From a virus, in the IMG/VR virus record IMGVR_UViG_3300048837_000263, positions 1 through 42,101 of that record: a DNA stretch of 42,101 bases, one strand, 5' to 3'. The notes below the pieces were generated by a model. That model searched no databases, was not told the origin of the DNA, and was given only the letters and a program-made list of their open reading frames with translations. This document shows, piece by piece, positions 23,093-32,672 of this stretch (the stretch's first letter is position 1; the number at the start of each line of letters is the position of its first letter). The position numbers and the translations under genes are program-made.

Positions 23093-23466
23093 GCACGGCG
23101 CAAGTAAACGGCCCACAAAAGAGCCAGTCGATCGACATTTCGTGGCGCAGCGTTCTCGATGGCGTCGTGTATCGTTTCCGGTTGAAATACCGCGAGCGAT
23201 ACGATTGCTGGGACCTGCAGATCGCCGAATCGGATGGATCAATCGTCATTGATGGCATCCGCGTCACCGAGGGAATCGATCTGCTGTACCCGTACTCAGA
23301 CCCGCGCTTGCCACCTGGCGAGCTGATTTGCGTGGATACGCAGGGCCTCGGCGCAGCGCCAACACGTCGAGATTGGCGCGAGCGCCACATTCTGAAATAT
23401 AATGAGTTCGTCGAGATCGTCGTCGACAACGAACTCGCATCAAGTGAGGCGTTTGTACCGTCATGA
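23089..23466 (+). CDS. Baseplate plug-like protein
   Basis: The 125-residue beta-rich protein contains SIDISWRSVLDGVVYRFRLK, then WDLQIAESDGSIVIDGIRV, then LPPGELICVDTQG and the ending HILKYNEFVEIVV. This pattern ('WxLxIxxxxG..Ixxgxxlxxg.dLL...PGxLxxxdt.g....') belongs to small baseplate plug/hub-adjacent proteins of Pam3-like contractile phages. Position between Dit-like and hub supports it. Confidence 0.75.
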   Translation: MSTAQVNGPQKSQSIDISWRSVLDGVVYRFRLKYRERYDCWDLQIAESDGSIVIDGIRVTEGIDLLYPYSDPRLPPGELICVDTQGLGAAPTRRDWRERHILKYNEFVEIVVDNELASSEAFVPS

Positions 23467-24419
23467 TACCAGCGCCGATGCGACTGATTTCGCTGAACGT
23501 GTTCTCGCAAACGGAGCGCATCGAGATAAACAATCCGTTCATGGATGCGCAACTAGAGATTGACATGTCGTGCACGATGTCGATTTCGCCCGATGCAAAC
23601 ACGGCCATGGTTCGCATCATGAATCTCTCGCGCAAAACGAGGGAGTCGCTCGCTGGAGTGACACGACGCTCGCTCGACGTCTCGGGGCTCATTGCTGGAC
23701 AGCCCGCTGTCCTGTCGTCGCTCGGAGGAGTCCCAGTCGTGCAGGCGACTGCGGTAGAGCGTGGCGATTGTGGTGTTGAGATTTACGGCGGATACACCGA
23801 CAAGCCGGCGCTGCTGTTCCTGGGAACCTCGCAGTGGGTTCGTCATCGGCACGAGGGGCCGACGTGGATCACCGAGATGCAGGTCGGCGACGGGCTGTCG
23901 ACTATGATGGAGGGCGTCGCCTCGCGATCATTCCCGCCGGGGGCGACGACGTTCGAGGTCGTGCAATATCTCGTGCGCGTGATGGCGCTCGGTCAGGGCA
24001 ACCTAAGCGAAGCGTCGCTCGCTGCCGCCATCGGCTCGCAATATTCAACGTTCCCGTTCGGTTGGACCTCGTTCGGCGATGCCAAGTGGGCGCTGACGCA
24101 GGTTCTCGGAAACACGGCCGAGTGGTTTGTTGACCGCGGCGAGTTTTATGTCGTGGCCAAAGGCGCTGCGCTGCCTGACGTGCCGGTAATCGTGTCAGTC
24201 GACACCGGGATGATCTACAGCCCAGAGCCCGCCGAGTTCGGCAAGATTCGCGTGCGCAGCATCATGCGGCCCGACATCCGCATCGGTCGCAAGGTGCGAG
24301 TCGTTGGGCCATATTACGAGGGGGTTTACCGGGCCGAGGTCGTGACGCATAACGCAAACAATCGCGGAGGCACGGCGACGACAGATGTGCTACTGTCCGC
24401 AGCACCGGGGGCATTTTGA
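23463..24419 (+). CDS. Baseplate hub protein (gp27/gp44-like)
   Basis: The 318-residue protein has features of contractile-phage hubs: an N-terminal FMDAQLEIDMSCTMSISPDA with NTAMVRIMNLSRKTRESL (the 'xxIxIyNLsxxtrxxl' motif), VEIYGGYTDKPALLFLGTSQ, a middle helical part, and a C-terminal barrel KVRVVGPYYEGVYRAEVVTH. It carries the spike encoded next. Overlaps neighbours by ATGA and TTGA. Confidence 0.82.
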   Translation: MIPAPMRLISLNVFSQTERIEINNPFMDAQLEIDMSCTMSISPDANTAMVRIMNLSRKTRESLAGVTRRSLDVSGLIAGQPAVLSSLGGVPVVQATAVERGDCGVEIYGGYTDKPALLFLGTSQWVRHRHEGPTWITEMQVGDGLSTMMEGVASRSFPPGATTFEVVQYLVRVMALGQGNLSEASLAAAIGSQYSTFPFGWTSFGDAKWALTQVLGNTAEWFVDRGEFYVVAKGAALPDVPVIVSVDTGMIYSPEPAEFGKIRVRSIMRPDIRIGRKVRVVGPYYEGVYRAEVVTHNANNRGGTATTDVLLSAAPGAF

Positions 24420-25114
24420 GCGACCAAGAACCAGATCTCAACGACGTTTTTCGTGTCGCGCTCGAACGCATCCAGTCGTCGATTCGAACGGCTGTCCCGG
24501 CGACTGTCGTGTCGTTCGATCGTGGCCCTCGGCTGTGCTCGGTGAGCGTGGACATGCTGGCGAGGCTTCGCAGCGGCGACGTCATAGCCCTGCCGCAGAT
24601 CGATCGCGTGCCGGTCCAGTGGCCTGCAGGCGGGGGGTGGGCGATGGACGCTGATTTGGCGGTCGGCGAAAATGTGCTGCTCATCGTGTTCGATCGCGAT
24701 ATCTCGGGATGGCTGCCTGCTGGCGCGGTCGAGGCCCCAGTGCGCCGCATGATGCACGACATATCGAGTTGCGTGGCCATACCTGGGCTACGCCCGATAT
24801 CCCGCCAAGGCAAGCAGTCAGTGGCTCCTGGCGAGCTGTTCATCGGCGCGGACTCGGGTAGTCCTCCGATGCTCATGATGCGCAAGACGCCGGCCAGCGC
24901 AACGCTAGAGGCCACGACGATTTCGCTCGGTGCGGGGGCCACTCCATTGCAGGGCGCGGCGCGTGTGGGTGATGAGGTGATCCCAGGCGAGACGATGACG
25001 ACGTGGATTGCTGGCGTGACAGCGTTCATCAACACGCTCGCGTCTGGCACTCTGACAGCTCCGGTTGATTTCGGGACGATACTCACAGGATCAACAAAAA
25101 CGAGGATCGAATGA
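24416..25114 (+). CDS. Baseplate spike protein (gp138-like N-terminal domain)
   Basis: The 232-residue product starts at a TTG overlapping the hub stop (TTGA). The N-terminal OB-like domain (AVPATVVSFDRGPRLCSVSV followed by DVIALPQIDRVPVQWPAGGG and VLLIVFDRDISGWLPAG) matches the gp138 N-terminal spike family. Later residues form a short repeat-like beta region and an attachment tail. It should form the trimeric needle tip that first pierces the outer membrane. Confidence 0.85.
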   Translation: MSDQEPDLNDVFRVALERIQSSIRTAVPATVVSFDRGPRLCSVSVDMLARLRSGDVIALPQIDRVPVQWPAGGGWAMDADLAVGENVLLIVFDRDISGWLPAGAVEAPVRRMMHDISSCVAIPGLRPISRQGKQSVAPGELFIGADSGSPPMLMMRKTPASATLEATTISLGAGATPLQGAARVGDEVIPGETMTTWIAGVTAFINTLASGTLTAPVDFGTILTGSTKTRIE

Positions 25115-25527
25115 GCTCACTAATCCTAGGATGGTACGTCGCGCATGATGGATTGAGCGAGATTCGCGGGCCGAGGTCGAACCCGCGAATACTTGAGTGG
25201 ATTCGTCGATTTTTTACGAGGGCAACCGACGACTCAGCGATCGCGTGGTGTGGCATTGCCAGGCACGAGGCCGCACTCGCCACGGGAACGCCAAGCGTGG
25301 CCAGGCCATTTCGCGCGAAGTCGTGGCTCAACTACGGCGAGCCGATTGCGATCGACGAAGTCGACCTTGGCGACACGGTTGTTTTCCGTAGGGGTGCAGC
25401 TGGTCATGTTGGCGTTTACGGGGGCGCGCATAGTGACGGGTTCATCTACGTGTGGGGCGGCAACCAGGATAACAAGATCTGCAAGTCGGTGTACCCTATC
25501 AAGGATATCTTGGGGGTTCGAAGATGA
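25111..25527 (+). CDS. Tail-associated peptidoglycan peptidase (TIGR02594-like)
   Basis: The 138-residue protein fits the TIGR02594 family of Cys/His hydrolases: NPRILEWIR near the start, catalytic AWC (C47), GDTVVF, GHVGVY (H99), and GGNQDNKI (N118). These NlpC/P60- or CHAP-like enzymes cut peptide bonds in peptidoglycan. Placement between spike and gp25 suggests a baseplate-borne enzyme used at entry, not (or not only) an endolysin. No other lysin candidate appears in the window, so it might do both jobs. There is no signal peptide. Confidence 0.82.
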   Translation: MSSLILGWYVAHDGLSEIRGPRSNPRILEWIRRFFTRATDDSAIAWCGIARHEAALATGTPSVARPFRAKSWLNYGEPIAIDEVDLGDTVVFRRGAAGHVGVYGGAHSDGFIYVWGGNQDNKICKSVYPIKDILGVRR

Positions 25528-25925
25528 GCGTGTTTCGGCTAACGACAGAGTCGACCGATCTCTACAGGCCGGCGACTGCGACATCTTTCGAGCGCGTCAC
25601 CGATGCTGTCCAAGGCGCGCAGCATCTACGCACGCGACTGCGATTGTTTGAGGGCGAGGTTTTCCGCGACACGCGAATCGGCGTTCAGTTTTTCTCGTTC
25701 GTGACGCAGATCGGCGTGCCGCCATCGGCGATCGCTAATCACTTCGCAGCGATAGCACTCGACACGCCTGGAATCACGGATTGCGAAATCACGTTCTCGC
25801 TTGAGCCGGTGCGTGGTATTGTGCAGATCGATGCGGATGCTGTATTCACGTTGGATGATCAACGAACTCGTGTGCCCATTCACGAGCGAATCATGGTAAA
25901 CACTGGGGGGAGCGTTCAAGCATGA
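25524..25925 (+). CDS. Baseplate wedge protein gp25-like
   Basis: The 133-residue protein fits the GPW/gp25 group: VTDAVQGAQHLRTRLRLFEG followed by RDTRIGVQFFSFVTQIGVPP (the 'xxLxxRLxxxxGExxxdxxxGi' pattern), then IALDTPGITDCEITFSLEP. It forms the inner wedge that links baseplate and sheath. It overlaps its neighbours by ATGA, with baseplate J next, the standard order. Confidence 0.85.
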   Translation: MSVFRLTTESTDLYRPATATSFERVTDAVQGAQHLRTRLRLFEGEVFRDTRIGVQFFSFVTQIGVPPSAIANHFAAIALDTPGITDCEITFSLEPVRGIVQIDADAVFTLDDQRTRVPIHERIMVNTGGSVQA

Positions 25926-27364
25926 GCACTGGTTTTATTCCGCCTACGTATGAGCAGATTAGGGCCGACATCGTCGCGCGTTGGAAGGCAACGTTTGGCG
26001 CCAACGCTGACACCGCAAGCGACACTGTCGATGGGCTCATCGTTGACCTCGTTTCGCTTGGCGGCCAGAAGGTCGCCGACGCGCTGACAGAGTGCTACAA
26101 TCAAGGAAAGTTCGGGACCGCAACGGGACTCAACATTGACGCGATTATCGGGTCGCTGTTCCTCAATTATCGCCGTCAAGCCACCGCAACTCAGGGCGAG
26201 CTTTGGCTCTATGGCGCGGACTCGACGGTCGTGCCAGCTCTGTCGGAGGTCGCAACGATTGACACGGGCGTCACGCTTCGCACGACGGACATCGTGACGA
26301 TCGCCGACGGTGTTTATTTCGTGATGGTCTTCGATGAGCTTGGAGCGCCGGACACGATCACGACGACGATCGGAGCGGCCGTAACGGTCTCGAATACGCC
26401 TGCGGGTGACGCCGAGTTTGTTCGAGCAGACGTTGCCTTTGATCTGCTTGGCAACTTAAACGTGGCGAACGTCTGGGCGCTCGGAGAGCAGGTCGACGGA
26501 CGCGCTATTTTGCTAGTGCAGAAAACGTCGACGTGGTCGGAGTCGGTGACTGGCGGCGGTGTGGACTACTACCCGGCGACGCTCGGATACATGGAGGCCA
26601 ACAATACGGGGCCGCAGTCCGCGAACGCTGGAACCGTGACGCGCATCGTCACTCCAGTTGCTGGGTGGGAGGGCTGCGTCAACATCATCGATGCGACCGT
26701 TGGGCGCCTCGCAGCGAGCGACGCGGAATACAAGTCGACTCACCTGGCAAACTTTCAAAGTCGAGGCGCAACGACCGGCCGCGCGCTTGCGGGGAAACTC
26801 TTGCAGCTCGATGGCGTAACTCAGGTTCGCGTCTACCAAAACACGACCGATTTTATCGATGCGGCATTTCGCCCGGCGCACTCTTACGAGGCTGTCGTTC
26901 TCGGTGGCGAACAAAACGAGATCGCCGAAACGATTTGGCTCAATCACGATCTCGGCATCGAAACCTATGGTGGCGTTGCAATCAACGTCATCGACGAGCA
27001 AGGATATCTCCCGCAAACTCGTGTCGTCCGATTCTCGCGGCCAACCTATCGCTACGCATGGGCACGCCTAACGATCGCTCCCGGAGAAGGATTCCCCGAT
27101 CTTGCATTGACGGACATCCAAGCGTTGATATCCGGCGCAATGGAGACGTGGGGCAACGGTCTTGGTATTGGCCGCGACGTACCGGTGGCGCAAGTCATCG
27201 GCGTTGTGGTCAATAATCTTGCAGGTGTCTCTGGCGTCGGCGTCGAGTTAGCAACGACCGTCTCGATAGTTGGGCCGCCATCCTATGGCCCAGCAAGCCT
27301 CACGATTGGCGAGGTCGAGATTAGTGTCTGGTCTGCAACGCGAGTGGAGGTCATCCTCACATGA
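25922..27364 (+). CDS. Baseplate J-like protein
   Basis: The 480-residue protein has the baseplate_J signature: FIPPTYEQIRADIVARWKAT at the N-terminus, YRRQATATQGELWLYGADST with VPALSEVATI, the conserved NTGPQSANAGTVTRI block, TKSTHLANFQSRGATTGRAL-like 'ExDxxyR.R' region and a C-terminal RLTIAPGEGFPDLALTDIQA domain. It forms the wedge arm contacting fibres. Confidence 0.92.
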   Translation: MSTGFIPPTYEQIRADIVARWKATFGANADTASDTVDGLIVDLVSLGGQKVADALTECYNQGKFGTATGLNIDAIIGSLFLNYRRQATATQGELWLYGADSTVVPALSEVATIDTGVTLRTTDIVTIADGVYFVMVFDELGAPDTITTTIGAAVTVSNTPAGDAEFVRADVAFDLLGNLNVANVWALGEQVDGRAILLVQKTSTWSESVTGGGVDYYPATLGYMEANNTGPQSANAGTVTRIVTPVAGWEGCVNIIDATVGRLAASDAEYKSTHLANFQSRGATTGRALAGKLLQLDGVTQVRVYQNTTDFIDAAFRPAHSYEAVVLGGEQNEIAETIWLNHDLGIETYGGVAINVIDEQGYLPQTRVVRFSRPTYRYAWARLTIAPGEGFPDLALTDIQALISGAMETWGNGLGIGRDVPVAQVIGVVVNNLAGVSGVGVELATTVSIVGPPSYGPASLTIGEVEISVWSATRVEVILT

Positions 27365-28005
27365 CAACGCTGACGACATGGGGATCGCAGTGGGGATCGC
27401 AGTGGGGAGGGAGCGAGGGGGCGTTTGATTTTCGGGCGCTGCTCAAATCGCACCGATGGAAGCAGCTTGAATTCGCCGAGAATTGGATCAAGCTCGAACA
27501 GTTCATGGCGGACGCGTTGGCGATGTTCGACGCGTGGGTCACCGACGAGGCACGCCGCGTTGGCATCGATTCGGCCGTGGGCGATGAGCTCGACGACTGG
27601 GGTGCCATGGTGGGTATGCCCAGAAATGGCATGGACGATGCACTCTACGTGCGAGCCATCAAGGCACGCGCCCGCGCGACGATGGGACACGGCGACCCAC
27701 AAACGTTTTACGATGTTGTTGCGATTTTCAGCGGCGGGAATGCCAAGGCAACGCTGATCGAGGCGTTCCCCGCGAAGATCACGATTTGGCTGCACGGCCT
27801 CACATACGCAGAGCAGAGGCAGGTAGGCGCGCTGTTTGACGGTGTACCTGGCCTCGGCATCGGCTGCTTCATCGTCATCGTCGATCCGAACGGGGTATTC
27901 CAATGGAGCGGACCAAGCACACCAACCGTTACGCGACACTGGTCGGGACCATCCTCGCCTGCCTCGGAACATGCTGGCTTTGCGGGTGGGGTCACGGTAC
28001 AATAG
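27361..28005 (+). CDS. Baseplate/tail protein I-like (DUF2612)
   Basis: The 214-residue product follows J, the usual place for gpI/DUF2612. KQLEFAENWIKLEQFMADAL...AVGDELDDWGAMVGMPRNGM and YVRAIKARARATMGHGDPQT match the 'GxxLDxiGxxvgxpRxgxxDxxYrxxlka' pattern. The N-terminus has a short repeat WGSQWGSQWGG from tandem 12-base DNA units (27380-27403). The C-terminus (FQWSGPSTPTVTRHWSGPS) is repetitive too and may connect to fibres. Confidence 0.82.
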   Translation: MTTLTTWGSQWGSQWGGSEGAFDFRALLKSHRWKQLEFAENWIKLEQFMADALAMFDAWVTDEARRVGIDSAVGDELDDWGAMVGMPRNGMDDALYVRAIKARARATMGHGDPQTFYDVVAIFSGGNAKATLIEAFPAKITIWLHGLTYAEQRQVGALFDGVPGLGIGCFIVIVDPNGVFQWSGPSTPTVTRHWSGPSSPASEHAGFAGGVTVQ

Positions 28006-28013
28006 GGGAAAAT

Positions 28014-29054
28014 ATGGCAACGAAACCAACAGGCGCAGATACAGTCCCGGACTGGCCAAGTAACGCAAACTACACGGTAGGCCCAAGCACGGGGCAACCG
28101 ACAACGATTGACCCGAGTGCGTTTGCTGGCAATGGGCACATCGAAGGCGTGTCAAATCCAACTGACGCACGCGTGCAAAACGGCTGGCAGAAACGCGCGG
28201 GCAAATGGTGCAGGTGGGTTGAGTCGGGATCGTTCGCCGGCGCAGCCGATGCGCACATCATCGAGTGTGACGCAAATGGGAAGTCGAGCCTCCGCAAGCT
28301 CGATGTCCTCGGAAACTCAGGAGTTGGCGGTGCATCGCTCAACGTCACGCGAGGCGCACCTGGCTCTGAGGCGGCAACGATTACGACGACAGGAGTTTCG
28401 ACGATCGTATTCGGCGGCGACACCTATGCCATGCAAGTAACGTCGAGCGGTGGAGGTGTGACCATTGGTGCGACGGGTGACACCATGCCACTCACGCTCT
28501 ACCCACAGACAACGCGGCCGACGACGTTCGCCGGTAACGATGGCGGCATCTATTTGGAGAAGGTCGCCATCTCTGGCGACGACGCGTTCGCGCTGCGGGT
28601 GATCGCCAACAATCAACGCATGAGCGTGCCGCTGTATCGCGACCAGCACGTGCACGCGTTCGAGTATGACGGGGGAGTTGATACGACATTCAACGGCGGT
28701 CCCGGTGCGGATGTCAGCATCATCCAAGCCCCAATGATTTTCTACCAGGGTGTGGCTCCGCTTGATGCGAATATCCCGATGATGTACGACATCACGTTCC
28801 AGGTTCAAGTTGTCGGGTTTGCGGCGACTGGGCTGTCGATAAATTTCAAAAATAACGGAACGTTGATTCGGGCGTTTCAGATCGAGGTCAATAACGGGTC
28901 GGCGTTCCAGGCCGTTGCCCTGCGAGGTATCTACCCGACCGGGGCCCTTGCCCTTGCCGGAAACTCGTTCGATGTCACCGCGAATAAGCTCGTTGGAGGC
29001 GGAGCAAACGTGGTCATCCGCAACGCAATCACCACCATTCGCGGGGCACGATGA
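28014..29054 (+). CDS. Tail fibre or appendage protein
   Basis: The 346-residue protein starts at ATG 28014 with AGGGGA before it; the longer upstream frame overlaps the gpI-like gene. The N-terminus carries a conserved attachment-like stretch (ADTVPDWPSNANYTVGPSTG, then GFDTP-like 'GNGHIEGVSNPTDARVQNGW'). The centre is beta-rich with Gly/Thr runs and the C-terminus (VIRNAITTIRGAR) is compact. It follows gpI, as fibres do. The receptor is unknown. Confidence 0.7.
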   Translation: MATKPTGADTVPDWPSNANYTVGPSTGQPTTIDPSAFAGNGHIEGVSNPTDARVQNGWQKRAGKWCRWVESGSFAGAADAHIIECDANGKSSLRKLDVLGNSGVGGASLNVTRGAPGSEAATITTTGVSTIVFGGDTYAMQVTSSGGGVTIGATGDTMPLTLYPQTTRPTTFAGNDGGIYLEKVAISGDDAFALRVIANNQRMSVPLYRDQHVHAFEYDGGVDTTFNGGPGADVSIIQAPMIFYQGVAPLDANIPMMYDITFQVQVVGFAATGLSINFKNNGTLIRAFQIEVNNGSAFQAVALRGIYPTGALALAGNSFDVTANKLVGGGANVVIRNAITTIRGAR

Positions 29055-29299
29055 AGCAAGCCGTCGCATATTCGCGGGAGTTCCGAGACCTCATGCGCAA
29101 GACTGACGTCGACATGGCGCACCTCGCGCCACGACACCCGGCGAGCGTGGCGACATCGATCGCGTCGGACACCGCCGACACGATGCGCGGGCTAGCTGAG
29201 GCGTACGGGGTGCCTGTCGGGTCGGTGCTGAGGGCCGCGCTAGTGATCGGCCTGGAGGAACTGCTAGGATCTGCGAGGGAGTTGGGGCACCGTGGCTAG
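29051..29299 (+). CDS. Small helical protein (82 aa), unknown
   Basis: The product contains a predicted helix pair SIASDTADTMRGLAEAYGVP and VGSVLRAALVIGLEELLGSA, resembling the second and third helices of ribbon-helix-helix proteins, but a clear RHH strand is not visible. It overlaps fibre and small terminase genes. A packaging or regulatory role is possible but unproven. Confidence 0.65.
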   Translation: MKQAVAYSREFRDLMRKTDVDMAHLAPRHPASVATSIASDTADTMRGLAEAYGVPVGSVLRAALVIGLEELLGSARELGHRG

Positions 29300-29924
29300 G
29301 GAGAGGCTGCCGCGCGAGTACGAGGCGGCGCCAGATCTGGAGTCGCTGGGCAACGAGGCCCGCCGCGGCGACATGCCGATCGGCCGCGCGCTGGCGATGC
29401 TGCACCGGTCGACTCAGCTCACGGCCGAGGTTATCGACGCGATCTGCATGGATGCCAGCAAGGGGTACGAGTGGGCCGCCATCGCAGCGCGAATCGGTGT
29501 CAGCAAGACGATGCTGGCGAATTGGATGCGACGCGGCGAGGACCGGCGCAACGCGATCGACGAGTGGGTCGACCGCCGCCGCGACCTACCTGTCGACATG
29601 GCCGACGACGATGTCATCGCGGAGATTGGCGAGCCACCTGTCGAGGATGATTTACTCGTACTCTACGACCGCGTCGCTCGTGCGTTCGCCGATGGCGAGT
29701 GTGCCATGATCGATGTGATTCGCGATGACGCGCTCGTGAAAGGCAACGTGAGCGCAGCGAAGTGGCTGCTCACTGCACGTTACCCGTCTTGGAGGGATTC
29801 CAGTAAAAACAACGTCAGAATCACGCAAACGGATAACAGCGACGTTGACGTCATCGCAGCGATCGAGAAAAAACTCATCGCTCACGACCAACGCATGAGG
29901 GCGCTAAATGGGGCTGACGCTTGA
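29292..29924 (+). CDS. Terminase small subunit
   Basis: The 210-residue product starts at GTG 29292 just inside the preceding gene. Residues about 50-80 hold an HTH (GYEWAAIAARIGVSKTMLAN WMRRG) of the kind small terminases use to bind pac/cos DNA; residues about 125-165 hold the oligomerisation-like FADGECAMIDVIRDDALVKG and 'AAKWLLTARYPSWRD' tail common in phage small terminases. It directly precedes the large subunit with a 17-base overlap. Confidence 0.8.
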   Translation: MARERLPREYEAAPDLESLGNEARRGDMPIGRALAMLHRSTQLTAEVIDAICMDASKGYEWAAIAARIGVSKTMLANWMRRGEDRRNAIDEWVDRRRDLPVDMADDDVIAEIGEPPVEDDLLVLYDRVARAFADGECAMIDVIRDDALVKGNVSAAKWLLTARYPSWRDSSKNNVRITQTDNSDVDVIAAIEKKLIAHDQRMRALNGADA

Positions 29925-31293
29925 TTCGTTGATGCGAGTCGAGCCCAAGGCTCGAATGCGAATCATTCGCGGGCTCAGTGCGGCCGAGCGATTGCAATTC
30001 CTTCACTCGTGGAAAATATGGGGGCGACCAAAACAGCAGTGGGAGCCCGACACTCGCTACACGTTCGTCACGTCTGGTCGAGGATGGGGAAAGACCCGCA
30101 TGGGTGCCGAGATTGCCCACCAAATGGCCTACGAGAACATCGAGGACTGCGGCGGCGTGTTGGGCATCGCAGGCCGCACGCACACCGACGTGATCAAGGA
30201 TTTGGTGGAGTCGAGCGGCGGGATTCTTGCTACGCAAAAACCGTGGAACCGCTGCCGTATCCACAAAGACGCGGTTTCGTGGGAAAACGGGGCCGTCGGC
30301 TACATCATGAGCGGCGACACGCCGTCGAAGTTCCGCGGAAAAAACACTGGTTGGCTTTGGTGCGATGAGTTTGCGCACTGGCAGTATCCGCAGAAATGCC
30401 AAGAGGCTTTCGACTTCGACGTGCGAAACGGCAAGCGGCCATCGATTTTCATAACGTCAACGCCGCTGCCGATCCCTATCGTATCGCAGATTTGGAACGA
30501 CCCGGCAACGAAGAGGATCAACGGGCACACGAACGAAAACGTGCTCAATCTGCCGCCCGACGTTGTTCGAGGATGGATCGCCAAATACGAGGGCAGCGAT
30601 CTTGGCGATCAGGAGCTTCGCGGTCTGATCCTCGACACGAATAAGCACGCGCCGTTTTCCATCGAAAATATTCGACGCATTGAGGTCGAGGAAATGCCTG
30701 TCGTGTCGCGCACGATCTTGGCGATCGACCCTGCAGGCGGCTCCAAAAAGAAGAACGACGAGACTGGCATGGTTGTCTGCGCGGCTGATGACTACGGCAA
30801 AACGTACGTTATCGCGGACTACAGCGAGAAAATGAGCGCCGACGAATGGGGTCGCCGAGCGATCCACTACGCGAGGTTTCATGGCTGCGACGCGATCGTC
30901 GGCGAGACGAACTTCGGCGGTGACATGGTCATGACGGTCATCCGCCAGCGACCAGAGTGGGAGGCGCTGCGCCAAGAGATGGCGATTGATCTGCGCGAGG
31001 TCACTGCCGGGAAATCGAAGGGCGATCGAGCCATCCCAATCAACGCGATGTACCAACAGGGTCGAGTGTATCACGTTGGCAGCCCGCGAAACTTCGATCG
31101 TCTCGAATATCAAATGACGCACTTCGACACGACGCTCGGACGCGACAAACAGGCGTCGCCCGACCGAATGGACGCGCTCGTGCACTGCATTGCAGCGCTG
31201 CACCCCGACCGCGAGGGTCTGTCGGCGCCAAGCGCCCAAAACGAAACCGCCGTCAAGGACTGGCAAAACATGTTAGGATCGCTGCTAAGATGA
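29908..31293 (+). CDS. Terminase large subunit
   Basis: The 461-residue protein has an N-terminal ATPase with Walker A SGRGWGKT (about 56-63), Walker B WLWCDEF (about 149-155) and a coupling region; the C-terminal RNase H-like nuclease has ILAIDPAGGSKKKNDETGM (Asp), VGETNFGGDMV (Glu) and SPDRMDALVHC (Asp). It packages and cuts concatemeric DNA. Length and motif order are normal for phage TerL. Confidence 0.95.
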   Translation: MGLTLDSLMRVEPKARMRIIRGLSAAERLQFLHSWKIWGRPKQQWEPDTRYTFVTSGRGWGKTRMGAEIAHQMAYENIEDCGGVLGIAGRTHTDVIKDLVESSGGILATQKPWNRCRIHKDAVSWENGAVGYIMSGDTPSKFRGKNTGWLWCDEFAHWQYPQKCQEAFDFDVRNGKRPSIFITSTPLPIPIVSQIWNDPATKRINGHTNENVLNLPPDVVRGWIAKYEGSDLGDQELRGLILDTNKHAPFSIENIRRIEVEEMPVVSRTILAIDPAGGSKKKNDETGMVVCAADDYGKTYVIADYSEKMSADEWGRRAIHYARFHGCDAIVGETNFGGDMVMTVIRQRPEWEALRQEMAIDLREVTAGKSKGDRAIPINAMYQQGRVYHVGSPRNFDRLEYQMTHFDTTLGRDKQASPDRMDALVHCIAALHPDREGLSAPSAQNETAVKDWQNMLGSLLR

Positions 31294-32672
31294 ACGCACT
31301 GCAGAAACTCTTTAGCTGGCTGGCGCCGCGGCGAGACAACTTGGGGCCACTGCTACCGCGGACCGCCCTCGCAGCTCCGCAGGAACGCACAGACGCATTT
31401 GAGAACTGCTTGACAGGTCTAGGCCGGCGAACGAATACGTTTGTGGGTAGACCTCAGCAATCGCGCTACGAGGCCGATGCGGTCTATGCTCACTCGGGAA
31501 TCATCGCCCGCGCGATCGATCTTCCGCCGCAAACGTGTCTCGCCAAGGGGTTTACGATCGGCGAAATATCGGGTGACGATGTCACGTCGCTGGAGTCCTA
31601 TTTGACGGGAATCGACGCATACAGATCGCTTGCACGGGCATCGCAGCGCGCGAGGCAATACGGCGGCGCCATCGTATTCATGCAAATCAATGACGGCCGA
31701 CCGGCAAATGAGCCGGTTAGCGTGTCGTCGATCAACTCAATGGGAAGGCTTCTCGTGTTCGACACGACAGAAGTCCAGGTTATTTCGTTTGGAGAAACAA
31801 TCGGAAGCGATTACTTTGGCGAACCAGAGTTCTATCGCATCACGGTGCAGTCTGGCGGGTCGTTTGACGCCCACGCGTCGCGATGTCTGCACTTCGATGG
31901 CGTGCCAGTTGGTCGATCGCAAAAATTTCGCACGACGACAAATCGAGGGTTTTCGCCATCGTTCGTCGATCGAATGTGGTCGTCGTTTGAGGCGTACGGC
32001 TCGACGAACCAGTATTTCAACAAAACGATCGAGAATCTCACGCAAGGAGTTCTCAAGCTCACCGACCTCAATACAGCGATGAAGGGCGGTAACGCCAAGG
32101 ATATCGGAAACCGCTTGCGGATGATCATCGACTCGATGTCGACGATTGGCGATGTCGTGATCGACAAGGATGAATCGTACGAAATCACCTCGCGCAACGT
32201 GACGGGGTTCCTCGATGCGGCCACGGTATTCGTCGATTGGCTTGTTGCGGACTCCGGCATCCCTCGATCGATCCTCATGGGCCAGACGTCGGGCGGGCTG
32301 TCCGACGGCAACAATGGCGGTGACTGGGATTCGTTCGCCACGTCGTGCGGAACGATGCAAATGGACGTGTTCGAGCCGCTCGTGAAAAAACTTCTGCGCT
32401 ACGTGCTGGCGTCGAAAAACTCGCCAATCAAGGATGCGCCGCAAGCATTCACGATTTCGTGGCCGTCGATCTTGCAGATGAGCGAGAAGGAGAAGGCTGA
32501 GATCTATTCGCTGCGGGCTCCTGGCCGTGCATCCGATATCATGGCGGGGGTCATCTCGCCCATCGAGGCCCGCAAGTCTGACGATGTGATTGATGCTTAC
32601 CACTTGGATTCGCAACCGGAAATCGAGCCGGAGGATGAAGACGAAGAGGAGACCATAGCCGTTGTCGCGTAG
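31290..32672 (+). CDS. Portal protein (DUF1073 family)
   Basis: The 460-residue protein fits DUF1073 portals: IIARAIDLPPQTCLAKGFTI, RQYGGAIVFMQINDGRPANE, FSPSFVDRMWSSFEAYGSTN, VDWLVADSGIPRSILMGQTS GGLSDG, and a long clip/wing helix (EKEKAEIYSLRAPGRASDIM). The C-terminus is acidic (EPEDEDEEET). It follows TerL by an ATGA overlap and precedes MuF. The stop is TAG, so TAG acts as stop here. Confidence 0.92.
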   Translation: MNALQKLFSWLAPRRDNLGPLLPRTALAAPQERTDAFENCLTGLGRRTNTFVGRPQQSRYEADAVYAHSGIIARAIDLPPQTCLAKGFTIGEISGDDVTSLESYLTGIDAYRSLARASQRARQYGGAIVFMQINDGRPANEPVSVSSINSMGRLLVFDTTEVQVISFGETIGSDYFGEPEFYRITVQSGGSFDAHASRCLHFDGVPVGRSQKFRTTTNRGFSPSFVDRMWSSFEAYGSTNQYFNKTIENLTQGVLKLTDLNTAMKGGNAKDIGNRLRMIIDSMSTIGDVVIDKDESYEITSRNVTGFLDAATVFVDWLVADSGIPRSILMGQTSGGLSDGNNGGDWDSFATSCGTMQMDVFEPLVKKLLRYVLASKNSPIKDAPQAFTISWPSILQMSEKEKAEIYSLRAPGRASDIMAGVISPIEARKSDDVIDAYHLDSQPEIEPEDEDEEETIAVVA

